A model generated the notes under the pieces. That model worked only from the letters and a program-made list of their open reading frames with translations. It was not told the DNA's origin and did no database searches. Position numbers and translations under genes: made by a program. Of a stretch of 64,000 nucleotides of DNA, positions 26,101 through 33,767 are shown piece by piece. The stretch lies in assembly GCA_946894095.1 (NCBI GenBank), contig OX335647.2, positions 11,922,001 through 11,986,000 on the forward strand, given 5' to 3'. Numbering within the stretch: position 1 is the stretch's first letter; each line of letters opens with the position of its first letter. The DNA is from Incurvaria masculella. Lineage: Eukaryota > Arthropoda > Insecta > Lepidoptera > Incurvariidae.

Positions 26101-29100
26101 CAATCTTGCTCTTATTTTTTCTGTAGGCGGTAACATTAAAGGGATAAGGTAATGTTTATTTTCATATTATGACTCCAGGGGAATTTTCTTGTCGGTTCTT
26201 GTTCATCCGTGGTAATGGAACCGTTTTTAAAAAGTGAAGAATCCAAGAGTGTGTGGAGAAAAATAAACGAATAAGGAACGAAAGAAGCTACAGAAATACC
26301 AAAAATACTTTAGCATACAATCTTCAACAGGGCGGAAATTATTATTGGGTTCAATAAAAAACTTTATTATTATTATAGTGACTCTATCTCCAAGTCTTAT
26401 TACATAAGATGACCACATACATATCTTAATTTGAAAACAAAATATCAATGTACTAACTTTATTTCTCCGAAAAACCTGAAGATTGTGCAGTCAAATTAAT
26501 TTAGTGGTCTTTGTGACATTATGTCAAAATTATATTCTCCTACAAGTAAAGCTCAAGTGATCCATTTGAGTGTAAGAAACGTATCAGTGCTTTATGTCCT
26601 GTAGAGATTTCTGCCTTCAAATACATAAATCAAATTAAATGACTTAAATAAATGAGTAATGCCTGGTTATTAAAATTTGTGTAATATTGTTGTTGATATA
26701 AATTAGAAATACTGTTAATGTTATTGATATAGTAATTGAAACGATTGTTCGCATGTATGTACAAAGTATGTCATCTTTTTACAGATTGTTTTAATGTAAA
26801 ATCAAGTTTTTACTTCACTCTTGATTCTACACAATTTCTCGCTCCACACGTTTCTATACATATAATTTCTTTATATTCGCGAAAATATGTTTTTTAATTT
26901 TTAACCTTATTCTCTTCTGGAACTGAACAACCAAACCTGTGTTAGCTAATATGCTTGCTTTTTAACCTTTGCGCATATTTTTATTGTGATTGTCAGCATG
27001 CATTTTAACGCTTTCTCTAGAGCATGCCCATATATGTTGTATAAAGTTACTTGAAAGTTCCGTACAACCACACGCCGGGCCCGCTTCAGTCCTTGTGCGT
27101 GCGTTGTGACGTGGCGCCGAGCGACCTCCCCGGGCGCGGCCGCCTGTGCTTGCTTTGTGGAAGAATTCAAATACAACAGAATGGGACGGACTATGAAGTG
27201 AACACCAAGCGGCGCATTGTGTAGACACTGGTTTTACATTTGGTCCAGTAATTGCCTCATCGTTTTTTTCACTCGAAAGGTACATTTTCGCCTTTAAATT
27301 TTAGAATAAAGTGTGTGCTTCTCTGTAGCAGTAGCTCTTTTATATTTGACGGTTTTTAATAAACTTAGATCAGTTTTAGTTCAGCTTATACTAGAACTTT
27401 TATTAGATCTTGTAGATGAGAAAATTTTGACTACTTTATTACTATTAGCATTTTAACAACAACATTTTTATGTAAGTAGCGCTTACTAAATTTGCACTAA
27501 TTACTTAAAGGTATCCAACATTATCAACCGAGCTGTGTTGCCCACCCGACACCTCTTTGGTACCAACCCATCTGATCAATTTGCACTCATATTGTAAATA
27601 AAACAAATTCTCCACTCTTTCGCTAGGACGCTAAGAAATGACACATCTATTGACTATGCACAGGCTTGGCATATGACATTTTAGGTGGCGGTAGTAGCTA
27701 GAGCTTTTCTTTTCAGGAGTGGTTGGTATGTCGTTGCGAGCGTGGTAACAGGCCGGGAGGACGAGGGACCAGGGAGGGGGGCGGTAGGGTGCGGGGCGGG
27801 TTGGGCAAACCGGACCGGATGTAAAGTGGTGTGGCGCCGCTCACTTTGTACTTGTCACATTTTGTATTGACGACGTTGTATTTGTGTTCTTTTGCAGGTG
27901 TGGTGGTTGATTCCCATATAGAAATGTCGTGAGACACAGAGGTAAATAATGGTGTGATAGTGGTCGAGTGTTGCGTTGGAGGCGGGCGGTAGTTAGTGCT
28001 TGCTTGGGCGCGGGCGGGTGCATGGGGGCGGGTGCGGGGTGGGTGACCGTAGCAGGTGGTGTAAAACGCGGCTGGTTGCAGGTCGGTGGCGCAGCGCCTC
28101 ACCACGGGCCAGGGCGTGGAGCCCGAGTCCTTCGACTCCGTCACTATATATTTCAGTGACATCGTGGGCTTCACGGCGATGTCGGCCGTCTCCACGCCGC
28201 TACAAGTTGTTAACTTTTTGAATGATCTTTACACAATATTTGATAGAATTATAAGAGCCTACGATGTCTATAAAGTGGAAACTATCGGGGACGCCTACAT
28301 GGTGGTAAGTACACTATTTTCATGAACAGCTCTTTATAAGCTAAGCTGTGTGAGAGTTTGCGTGTGTTTGTGTAGATTTTAAATGGTTTTTTTTTTATTA
28401 TATAACTGGGCATGGATGGCTAATACCACTCCCATCGTCATGGTATTAGCCTAACACATCACATTTTCGTCAATTAGGTTCAATGCCAGGACCTTCTAGA
28501 ATTAACTAGATGGAAAACACGGACAATGTTTTATTTCTCTTATCTTATGACCCAGATAGGTCAACCCTCACCATGCAGAGGAAGGGGATCGATCATTTTA
28601 CATGAATTCCGAATCAAGTAACAGCTCGCTTTCATGACGAAATGTACCGGGGATTGAACCCATGACCTCCGGTATGGGTAGCAAGTCCTTGTGCTGCATT
28701 ATCAGCTGTTCATTATGCTCGTTTCATGGAATCATTGTAAACTGTCATACGACAGGAATGAACACATGATAGTATTCAACAACTATGAAAATGTAATGTT
28801 TCCTTCATACTCCTACAAAGAGGGTAACTCCCTATCAGACCCTTTTTTAGAGGGTTCACACTTTTATTAGGGTTCCGTACCCTAATCAAAATGAATGTCT
28901 AGTAGTAGCCACAACAGTATTATTCTTCATTATTGTAGAAGTTACTTCAGTTATTAGTTTTTCTGATCCATATTTATTTGGAAACTGTAACTTAATATGT
29001 ACAATTCAAAATCTTGCCTAATCCATCCTTTTAATAATGGAATAATTATGCTTCTGCCAGTCAAAAAGGTAGTCATGAGGGGGGAGTTAGATAACTGAAG

Positions 29101-32100
29101 TTTTTTATTTGGCATACCTTCAAATGTATATGCATTGTCATGTCACTTTCAGGTTTCCGGTCTACCCATTAGGAATAATGCCAGACATGTCGGTGAAATT
29201 GCATCGATGGCATTAGATTTATTGAATGCTGTGAAAACCCACAAATTATCTCTGCGATCGAATGAGACCCTTAAGTTAAGGATCGGAATACACACAGGTA
29301 TAGCCTCATTGCGCTGCACATTTATTTGTTTCTTAAATTTAAATTTATTTGTAAAATATACACTTTGTAAGATGTTGCCACCTAAACTGGTCTTTCGTCA
29401 TGATAGGTGCCATAGACGTACTATAGGTACAACCTACTAATAGGTACAAATTCACAATAAAAACTAAGTAAAGTTTTTATTCTTCCTTACATCAAAAACA
29501 TTGAAACTAAAAAAGTACCTATCTACTTGATCCATAATTAAATATAATTAATAAGTTTTTATTTATAATATCTTAAAAATCTGTCTGTGTAAATATGTGG
29601 GCAAACTTGCCATTGAAGATGACCCTGGTCTCAATAATCAAAAATGGGTTCCAAGTTGCATAAATTTGGAAGAAAGAATTTCAAAACTTGACTACGTTTT
29701 ATCCATGAGATGTTACACGCGGGCTGCGTTACCGATATGGCTATCTTCTGGTTAAGGGCAAACATGAGATGATGCTATAAAAATTGGCGATAAATATTGC
29801 ACATCGGACATTTGAAAGAGACAATTGGCTAGTTTCGGCTTTGTAGAGCGTCATCACTATCACATGCTGTCACTCAGTACCTGTGTACTAAGTGCAAGAG
29901 ATGCTTGACGGCGCTTTACAAAATCGAAACTAGCTAATCGCCTCGATCCAGCGTCCGATATGCAATATTTTGTGCCGGGTACTGTACATTAAATGGATGC
30001 AGGTGCGGTGGTGGCGGGCGTGGTGGGGCTGACGATGCCACGCTACTGTCTATTCGGCGACACGGTGAACACGGCCTCCCGCATGGAGAGCACGGGCGAG
30101 GCGCTGCGCATACACTGCTCGCCGAGCTGCAAGGCGGCGCTCGACGCGCTCGGCGGCTACGTACTGCAGCCGCGCGGCACCGTCGCCGTCAAGGGCAAGG
30201 GCGACGTGAGTCTCCGCACTTGTTCCTTACGACGATCTGAAGGACCCGATCAGATACGCTCGGGCTTACCGTTAAGTGTGTAATCTTCTCGTGTGTAGCG
30301 TCGCGTCGCTCGGCAAGGCCTCCCCCGCGCGCACCGCCAATCTCAAGCACGTCTCCAGCCCCTTCAGCAGTCTGCTAGGCTCCCCGTAATTACTCGACAT
30401 GAGTTTGTTGTATTCCTTCGGCCCCCGATAATAGAGGTCGGACTCGCAGGGCTTATGAAGTTAGCTGCAGGATTGGGTAAAATGTGTTGTCCGGCAAGCA
30501 CATTGCGTTCAGACTGTCCGCTCCGCGCGCAGCGAGCGTCCTTGGTGTCTAGTCCTAGTGGGCTGATGAGAAAATGGGCTGGCGGGCGGGTGATTTGCCC
30601 TTGGTAAGTCAGAAGGTACCTGGCGGAGTCAGTAACCGAAGACACTTCAGTGTAACTGACTAGAAGTGCATTTAAAAGCGAGTGGAGGCACCGACGATCC
30701 AGCCGTGTGGACATGGAATGAAGGTATGCATTATGTGCATCAGGAAGTGAGTATACCAGTTTAACAAGTCCAGTACCATACCACAGATATGGGAGTCAGC
30801 CTATCTGACCATGAGGATCGAAACGCAGGTTTGTGGCCGGTGACCGTTACAGCTACGGTACCTATCTGAAGCATAAGTCCGCTAATTGATGACTCCTTTT
30901 TTGAGCATTAGCATTATCAGATTACCCTCGAATCACTTAAAATTGTACGAAACCATTTCTACTGCATTACACTCTCATAACGCTAACGCTCGAAAGTGGA
31001 GTTATCTATTAGCGGACTTAGACTTCTGTAAAATTGAGATAGGAGATTGTACACATGACACTCGCCATCAAGAGTACTAAAGCTTTATGCGGAGGCAGCA
31101 AAATGGGCTATGGTCCTCACTAAAGTTCAGTGGGAATAGCATCTGCCTTTGCGTGTAACTTCACAGTTCTTCATTGGAAACGCTATAATAAACAGCGAAG
31201 GGAAACAGGGAAGAGTCTCACAAAATGTCCTGTTCCTTTGCTAGCAACACATACGCGTACCGGTACGATCTGATCAAAGATGTGGAAATTGGTTGCCATT
31301 ATAAATGTTTAAAATATTGCATGTGTGTGTGTGTGGGTACAGCTGCAGACGTACTGGCTGGTGGAGGCGACGGAGCGCGCGGTGCAGCGGCGCGCCGTCG
31401 AGCTGGCGGAGCTGCCGCCGCTGTTCTCGCAGCCGCGCCGCAGTCCGCGCCTCGCCGACTCGCGCCACGCCTCGCTCTCCGGCGCCGGTACGCAACGCGA
31501 CCCTAGCTCCCCCCCATCTGCCCCCCTGCCCACGCCCGCGGCACACTAACCGCAACACGCCACTGACCACTTCCCAGATGATCTTTCGCATTTGCAATGC
31601 CAAATTCATACTAAAAAGGGTTTCGTTTCTTCAACCCACATGTTAATCCAACTATTTCAATGAAAATATTAAAACCGCATAACTTTTTAGGCAAATCACT
31701 TGTTTGTGTTGTTTTTTTTATGTGACTGGACGTGGATGGCTAATACCACACCCACTGTAATGATATTAGCCAAATACTTCATGGGAACTAGGTGCTATGC
31801 CAGGACCTTTCTTTTATTGCTCAGGTGCATTGAACTGGATGGAAAACATAATCAATTTTCATTGCCGACCATCGCTCATTAAATGCGATGGTACTACCTG
31901 GTTGGGATTAATCTTACCTACTAGGTGTAAGTAAGAAAGGTACCTTTAAAATTAAAGCCGAACCATGAAAGACGAATCCCTTATTAGACTCTTACGACAT
32001 GCATGGGAAGAAATACAGTGGGCCCAATTGTATTCTTTTTACGTGCTGGAACAATTGTTATGCCAAAATTGCAAACTTTCGTTATGGTAGTTCCGTTGCT

Positions 32101-33582
32101 TAAAAATATCTGTGTCAGACATTTCGGTTTCATATTGAAGAGGAATGTTAAAATTACACAGGTTCTTGTAAACAATTAATTGAAAACGATCGAATAAACA
32201 AATAGATCTGATTGAAGTGTAAGATCTACACCAAGCATAAAGCATCATCTCGCTCGAACGGCAAGCGGTTTTAAGTAAACATGCCATTATCTTCGAGAAT
32301 GCCACGCGCGCGGTATATTAGTTTAAAACCACTCAACCCGATTCTTTATTTACCAGGTTATGTTTCCAAGCCAATAAAAAGACATTATTATCAAGTCTAA
32401 AATAATTATATTCAATAAATAAATTCCGAGAGATATCTATTACATTCTGGACTAGTTAAAAAGATTTTAAATCTTTTTTTGTTTCTTTATTAAGTTCCAT
32501 TATCAGTTGTTTACACTTTCACATATTGTTGCAATGTTCTCAGATAAACAGTGTTATATTACTTACTTGTTTAAGTCTATGTTTCTTCCAAGTTGACTTC
32601 TGATTGAACGACATAGCTAAAGTCCTCCAGGTTTGTCCGAAATCATTGTTATGACAAATAATTAATAATTATTTCATAGGATCGCGGATTGTGTAGTTTT
32701 GTATAGTGTGGTGCGTGTCCAGGTGGCGCCGGCAGCGGCGCGCGGCACTCGAGCGTGCCCCGCAGCGTGTTCGGCTCGGGCACCCTGCCGGCGGGCGGCG
32801 GCGGCGGAGGGGGTGCGGGCGGCGGAGGGGACGGCAGCGTCGCGTCACTCGGCAAGGCCTCCCCCGCGCGCCCCGCCAAGCTCAAGCACGCCTCCAGCCC
32901 CCTAAGCAGTCTGCTACGCTCCAGGTAATGACTCGACATGAGTTTGTTGTATTCCAACCAAGTTCGTAACGAAGGGGTGTTGCGAATAAACATTTTCTTA
33001 ATTGGCAGGCAACCACTGAGCTCCATAGCGTCGTCGCGCACGGAAGGGGGCGGCGGGCACGGCGGCGGCGGTGGCGGCGGGGGCGCAGGGACGGGCACGT
33101 TGCGCTGCACGCGCTCGCTCGACGTCATTCCTCTGCAGCCACCCTCGCGCCCCATTACAATCTTCAACCAAAGACAAAACCCCCTCCTCGACGGATACAC
33201 GGGGAGCGGCCACTTTATCGGTATTTCCACGGTGTCTGGCAAAATGCCGGGCACCCTCTACAACGGTAACATAATAGGCTGCTCCGAGGACGACCGCACC
33301 GCTTCGAAACAGGAGGAGAACAGTCCGCTCCTCAGCAAGGGCGGGCTCTACAACAAGTGGGAGCAGCCCAAGAAGAAGCCGCAGGACGGAAACAGCGTCG
33401 AGTTCCAGAAGAAATGGCACTCGCTGGAGCACGTCGAGGTTGAAAAGACTGAGGCGCCCAAGGTGAGCGCGCGCTTCGACCTGAAGCAGTGGCTGAAGGG
33501 TGTGTGGAGCGGCAGCCACGAGAACAGTCACACCTCGCTCCGCCGTCCCGACAAACTGCTCGAGCGCGAGTCTGTGGTGTAA
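7988..33582 (+). CDS. Gyc76C: Receptor guanylate cyclase, Gyc76C-like (24 coding exons, complete)
   Basis: Single-pass receptor that converts GTP to cGMP in the cytoplasm. Joined exons give 4143 nt, divisible by three (1380 residues), and every intron phase matches. Seen in order: signal peptide (1-24), ectodomain (25-489) with many N-x-S/T sites and paired cysteines, membrane helix (about 493-513), pseudokinase (550-836; HGNLKSSN replaces the HRD motif, DFG and SPE kept), coiled-coil linker (837-883), cyclase domain (884-1074), and tail (1075-1380) ending ESVV. Catalytic residues are present: Asp in FSDIVGFT, Glu and Asp in VETIGDAY, Cys in RYCLFGD, Asn/Arg in NTASRMES. Ectodomain phrases such as [15 protein letters not shown] and [10 protein letters not shown] match my recollection of fly Gyc76C, which is known to act in semaphorin/plexin axon guidance and epithelial development. 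The start at 7988 is chosen because the leucine/alanine-rich signal peptide follows at once; upstream non-coding exons are likely. Orthology is inference; the family assignment is firm. Confidence 0.9.
8189..8255 (+). repeat. Tandem duplicate of the end of exon 1
   Basis: 67-bp copy directly after exon 1, reproducing its last coding bases (GCCATCTCCGGCGCGCTCAC at 8196) and donor region. The donor has changed from GTAAGA to GTGAAA. It lies in intron 1 and should not be used. Confidence 0.85.
8467..8664 (+). CDS. Gyc76C: Gyc76C-like exon 2: ectodomain
   Basis: Residues 60-125, including [19 protein letters not shown] and FFGPEGNC. The acceptor is GGTCAG. No GT donor fits: the frame runs on to ISY, and the next residues of the family (KCSEYKTSE) start exon 3. 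The junction must therefore be TAT|GCAAGT, a GC-AG intron. Phase 0 on both sides. Confidence 0.88.
8698..8912 (+). pseudogene. Decayed duplicates of exon 2
   Basis: 8719-8862 matches exon 2 from VWEDTRG to MISY with many changes, a deletion of the FFGPEG segment and a TAG in frame (8829-8831). A second partial copy begins at 8865, 167 bp on (CATAGCTGCTTTAGCGAG is shared), and stops in the VWEDT region. Both are in intron 2. Confidence 0.8.
9811..9876 (+). CDS. Gyc76C: Gyc76C-like exon 3: ectodomain
   Basis: A 66-nt exon, residues 126-147, [18 protein letters not shown] then TDTQ. The acceptor is TTTTCCAG and the donor GTAAAT; phase 0 both ends. This is the family's highly conserved 'FARTEP-DTQ' segment. 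Confidence 0.9.
9877..11820. other. Intron 3, mostly unannotated
   Basis: AT-rich. At 10805-10885 there is a short tRNA-like stretch (minus strand GCTGGGCGTCGCTACC and GGTTCGCGCC) that may be a SINE head. A degenerate reverse-transcriptase-like fragment near 11480-11770 is possible but not convincing. Confidence 0.35.
11828..11966 (+). mobile_element. SINE tail fragment
   Basis: TTCAATGTAGCCGTGCTCAT, TCCTGGCATGGCACCAAATT, and TTAGCCATCCATGTCGGGTC followed by A15. This is the 3' part of the tRNA-headed SINE family. Confidence 0.75.
12189..12429 (+). CDS. Gyc76C: Gyc76C-like exon 4: ectodomain
   Basis: Residues 148-227 plus one base. It contains [15 protein letters not shown], the glycosylation site NMTVN, a cysteine cluster ([11 protein letters not shown]) typical of the Gyc76C ectodomain, and [14 protein letters not shown]. 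The acceptor is GTGCAG; the donor GTAAGT follows in phase 1. Confidence 0.88.
12919..13065 (+). CDS. Gyc76C: Gyc76C-like exon 5: ectodomain
   Basis: Residues 228-276: [20 protein letters not shown], then [14 protein letters not shown]. The acceptor is GGACAG; the donor GTGAGT follows phase 1 after LKYLF. The split codon joins to exon 6 as AAG. Confidence 0.87.
13240..14030 (+). pseudogene. Three decayed copies of the intron 5/exon 6 boundary
   Basis: Copies at about 13240-13375, 13425-13520 and 13521-13610 repeat the intron end (GTGGGAGGAATTGCTAATAT), the acceptor and the first bases of exon 6 (GTCCGCCTCGT). The first continues to the PPSDSY codons. The third is split by a LINE 3' end (13610-13990) and resumes at 13993 with the same PPSDSY-like bases. 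All have lost the frame. The true exon follows at 14114. Confidence 0.78.
13610..13990 (-). mobile_element. LINE 3' end (UTR only)
   Basis: Minus-strand 3' end with the repeat tail (ATTTTGAT)n seen as ATCAAAATCAAAATCAAATC, then an AT-rich UTR. It splits the third decayed copy of exon 6. Confidence 0.6.
14114..14310 (+). CDS. Gyc76C: Gyc76C-like exon 6: ectodomain
   Basis: Residues 277-342: [35 protein letters not shown] and [14 protein letters not shown]. The acceptor is TGCATAG and the donor GTACGA, phase 0. Its 5' edge with the preceding intron has been copied at least three times just upstream (13240-14030). The exact acceptor is supported by the phase match to exon 5 and by the same junction in the decayed copies. 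Confidence 0.83.
14954..15119 (+). CDS. Gyc76C: Gyc76C-like exon 7: ectodomain
   Basis: Residues 343-397: [20 protein letters not shown], then [18 protein letters not shown]. This is the helix-rich part of the second lobe of the ligand-binding fold. The acceptor is CCAACAG; the donor GTGAGC is in phase 1. Confidence 0.88.
15207..15489 (+). mobile_element. GACG-microsatellite element (copy 3, diverged)
   Basis: From AAACGGGCCAAATGCGAGTC to TCGGGTACGGAAACCTGAA, in intron 7. The microsatellite is nearly lost. Confidence 0.75.
16107..16270 (+). CDS. Gyc76C: Gyc76C-like exon 8: ectodomain
   Basis: Residues 398-452: [20 protein letters not shown], then [19 protein letters not shown]. The acceptor is GGTGCAG and the donor GTGAGT. 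It enters in phase 1 and leaves in phase 0. Confidence 0.87.
16945..17250 (-). pseudogene. Jockey-like LINE reverse transcriptase C-terminus
   Basis: Minus frame [20 protein letters not shown], then [18 protein letters not shown]. The RRDVxSLxVFYRxYHGEC pattern is a hallmark of the 3' end of jockey-clade ORF2. 5'-truncated, in intron 8. Confidence 0.65.
17407..17517 (+). CDS. Gyc76C: Gyc76C-like exon 9: juxtamembrane ectodomain
   Basis: Residues 453-489: [20 protein letters not shown], then [16 protein letters not shown]. The two cysteines form the juxtamembrane pair usual in natriuretic-peptide-type receptors just before the membrane. The acceptor is CGACAG and the donor GTAAGA; phase 0 both sides. 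Confidence 0.87.
18364..18543 (+). CDS. Gyc76C: Gyc76C-like exon 10: transmembrane segment
   Basis: Residues 490-549. The hydrophobic run [19 protein letters not shown] is the single membrane helix. It is followed by the cytoplasmic stop-transfer [19 protein letters not shown]. Two donors are possible, GTAAGG at 18538 or GTGTGC at 18544; only the second keeps exon 11 in frame, so it was chosen. Confidence 0.84.
18672..19047. mobile_element. TTAA-flanked inverted-repeat MITE (376 bp)
   Basis: TTAAGGTCGGCCCGTAAGC to GCTTACGGGCCGTTCTTAA. Same family and exactly the same length as 4801-5176, opposite arms swapped in sequence. In intron 10. Confidence 0.78.
19300..19610. other. Unidentified moderately GC-rich segment in intron 10
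   Basis: Contains CCGACTTGAGGGCTACTCAC and GTGGCGGTCCTAGGGTGTTG and ends in GGACCAAATAAAGGAAATG. The style is that of a LINE 3' UTR, but no coding part is present and I could not assign a family. Confidence 0.3.
19932..20051 (+). CDS. Gyc76C: Gyc76C-like exon 11: start of pseudokinase domain
   Basis: Residues 550-589: [17 protein letters not shown], then [24 protein letters not shown] stands where protein kinases have the ATP-contacting VAIK lysine. The acceptor is TTGCAG and the donor GTGAGA; phase 0. Confidence 0.87.
20532..20672 (+). CDS. Gyc76C: Gyc76C-like exon 12: pseudokinase N-lobe
   Basis: Residues 590-636: [20 protein letters not shown], then [20 protein letters not shown]. These are the C-helix and hinge of the kinase homology domain. 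The acceptor is GCCGCAG and the donor GTCAGT; phase 0. Confidence 0.9.
20715..20905 (-). mobile_element. SINE body fragment
   Basis: Diverged minus-oriented copy with TTCATTGCCGCTTCGGCCAT and AACCCGGGCGGGATTAATCC, in intron 12. Confidence 0.65.
21950..22021 (+). CDS. Gyc76C: Gyc76C-like exon 13: pseudokinase
   Basis: A 72-nt exon, residues 637-660: [20 protein letters not shown], ending DLIK. The paralogous exon of the minus gene (56142-56213) is also 72 nt with the same phases, so this intron pair predates the duplication. The acceptor is TTGCAG and the donor GTATGT. Confidence 0.9.
22103..22192 (+). CDS. Gyc76C: Gyc76C-like exon 14: pseudokinase catalytic-loop remnant
   Basis: Residues 661-690: [20 protein letters not shown] then [18 protein letters not shown] sits where active kinases have HRDLKxxN. 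The catalytic Asp is replaced, as is normal for guanylate cyclase kinase homology domains. The acceptor is TTTCCAG and the donor GTTAGT. Confidence 0.9.
22280..22355 (+). CDS. Gyc76C: Gyc76C-like exon 15: pseudokinase DFG
   Basis: Residues 691-715: [20 protein letters not shown], then HQYYR. The DFG motif is retained. The acceptor is TGTGCAG and the donor GTAAGT, phase 1. In the minus paralogue the segments matching exons 14 and 15 are a single exon. Confidence 0.9.
22577..22735 (+). CDS. Gyc76C: Gyc76C-like exon 16: pseudokinase C-lobe
   Basis: Residues 716-768: [20 protein letters not shown], then [20 protein letters not shown]. These are the APE-like SPE motif and the conserved GDVYxFGIIxYE helix. 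The acceptor is GTGCAG and the donor GTATGC, phase 1 at both ends. Confidence 0.9.
22868..23202 (-). mobile_element. tRNA-headed SINE (minus orientation)
   Basis: The head at 23130-23202 reads on the minus strand GCAGCTCGTGGTCTAGGGGC and GGTTCAAACCC (A-box and B-box like). The body has GGACCTTCCCTTTATGAGCA. Located in intron 16. Confidence 0.75.
23318..23522 (+). CDS. Gyc76C: Gyc76C-like exon 17: pseudokinase end
   Basis: Residues 769-836: [20 protein letters not shown], then [19 protein letters not shown] and RLKRLKCGK. These are the CWxExPxxRPxF signature and closing helix. The acceptor is GGTAG; the donor GTGAGT is in phase 2. Extremely GC-rich. Confidence 0.88.
23881..24322. mobile_element. 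Truncated TTAA-type MITE
   Basis: TTAAGGCCCCGCTCAACTCC, GAAGATCACGCCCATATTTC and TGATCGAACTAGATGTCTGA match the complete element at 57073-57622; the right terminal repeat is missing. In intron 17. Confidence 0.7.
24605..24742 (+). mobile_element. SINE tail fragment
   Basis: Carries TTGGTATAGCACCTGGTTTC and ATTAGCCATCCATGTTCAGT before an A-run; 5'-truncated. It lies just before exon 18. Confidence 0.6.
24855..24995 (+). CDS. Gyc76C: Gyc76C-like exon 18: dimerisation (signalling) helix
   Basis: Residues 837-883: [40 protein letters not shown] and LHRMLPK. This is the S-helix coiled coil that pairs cyclase domains in the dimer. The acceptor is TTTTTTAG; the donor GTGAGT is in phase 2. Confidence 0.9.
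24996..28081 (+). other. Intron 18 (3.1 kb)
   Basis: Mostly AT-rich. 25505-25645 is a part-copy of the ACAGTCGTATTCAGAGTG element (see 40321). 27050-27225 is GC-rich and open in the plus frame. 27700-28080 is G-rich and holds a possible cassette exon at 27898-27941. The rest shows nothing recognisable. Confidence 0.5.
28082..28304 (+). CDS. Gyc76C: Gyc76C-like exon 19: cyclase catalytic core, first half
   Basis: Residues 884-958: [40 protein letters not shown] and [14 protein letters not shown]. It holds both metal-binding aspartates and the guanine-selecting Glu. The acceptor is GGTTGCAG and the donor GTAAGT. In the minus paralogue an intron interrupts this region right after the STPLQ position. 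Confidence 0.92.
28391..28712 (-). mobile_element. tRNA-headed SINE (minus orientation)
   Basis: The head on the minus strand contains GGTTCAATCCCCGGTAC, with body GGATGGCTAATACCA and AGGACCTTCTAGA. In intron 19. Confidence 0.7.
29153..29297 (+). CDS. Gyc76C: Gyc76C-like exon 20: cyclase domain
   Basis: Residues 959-1006: [20 protein letters not shown], then [10 protein letters not shown]. The length of 145 nt and phases 0/1 are identical to the paralogous minus exon at 39698-39842. The acceptor is TTTCAG and the donor GTATAG. Confidence 0.92.
29298..30002 (+). other. Intron 20
   Basis: AT-rich. 29815-29950 contains two similar phrases in opposite sense (ATTGGCTAGTTTCGGCTTTG and CGAAACTAGCTAATCGC) that could form a hairpin. 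Otherwise nothing recognised. Confidence 0.4.
30003..30205 (+). CDS. Gyc76C: Gyc76C-like exon 21: cyclase domain, second half
   Basis: Residues 1007-1074: [20 protein letters not shown], then [19 protein letters not shown] and VKGKGD. It carries the guanine-specific Cys (RYCLFGD) and the transition-state Asn and Arg. The acceptor is ATGCAG and the donor GTGAGT, phase 0. Confidence 0.92.
30297..30416 (+). pseudogene. Displaced copy of the exon 23 end
   Basis: 120 bp matching 32836-32955: the tail codons from [10 protein letters not shown] to SSLL, the exon end, and about 30 bp of the following intron (ACTCGACATGAGTTTGTTGT). The donor context CCAG|GTAATG has become CCCC|GTAATT. It lies 2.4 kb upstream of the source, before exon 22. 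Confidence 0.88.
31343..31487 (+). CDS. Gyc76C: Gyc76C-like exon 22: end of cyclase domain, start of tail
   Basis: Residues 1075-1122: [20 protein letters not shown], then [20 protein letters not shown] is the usual last strand of the cyclase domain. The acceptor is GTACAG; the donor GTACGC is in phase 1. An alternative AG six bases in (CTGCAG) would drop two residues. Confidence 0.83.
31711..31925 (-). mobile_element. SINE fragment
   Basis: TGGATGGCTAATACCACACC, AGGTGCTATGCCAGGACCTT and GCATTGAACTGGATGGAAAA; head missing. In intron 22. Confidence 0.7.
32723..32924 (+). CDS. Gyc76C: Gyc76C-like exon 23: glycine-rich tail
   Basis: Residues 1123-1189: [20 protein letters not shown], a run of glycines, then [20 protein letters not shown]. 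Low-complexity, serine/proline-rich cytoplasmic tail with no recognised domain. The acceptor is GTCCAG; the donor GTAATG is in phase 2. A decayed copy of its 3' end lies at 30297-30416. Confidence 0.82.
33009..33582 (+). CDS. Gyc76C: Gyc76C-like exon 24: C-terminal tail and PDZ ligand
   Basis: Residues 1190-1380 and stop. After a second glycine run come [46 protein letters not shown] and the terminus [11 protein letters not shown] fits a class I PDZ ligand. Fly Gyc76C is reported to use a C-terminal PDZ ligand, so the fit supports orthology. The acceptor is TTGGCAG. The reverse frame is also open here because of the GC bias, but it is a shadow. Confidence 0.88.
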
Positions 33583-33761
33583 CCTGCTCCAGCTCCTCCC
33601 CCTCCCCCCTATCCCGTTCCCCCATCTCTGCACCGCACCCGACCGCGCTATGCCGCTATTGTAATATACACTTTCTTAATTATTATGTAATCTACAGAAG
33701 AATGTTATACTACATGTACATATTAAAGATAAGTAAAACAATGTTACCGTGAAATTGTGAA

Positions 33762-33767
33762 AATAAA
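33762..33767 (+). terminator. Polyadenylation signal of the Gyc76C-like gene
   Basis: AATAAA lies about 180 nt after the stop codon in an AT-rich 3' UTR; a weaker ATTAAA lies at 33722. No other AATAAA is closer to the stop, so this is the likely main signal. Confidence 0.6.

Noticed and set aside
27713..28195. 160-residue minus frame in intron 18 and exon 19
   Set aside because: Proline/threonine-rich, overlaps the cyclase exon antisense, and resembles no family.
28868..28885. Isolated GGGTTCCGTACCCTAAT
   Set aside because: Matches only the terminal bases of the GACG-microsatellite element. Too short to call a copy.
32649..33633. Long minus-strand open frames over exons 23-24
   Set aside because: Shadows of GC-rich coding sequence, with proline/alanine-rich nonsense and no splice or family support.
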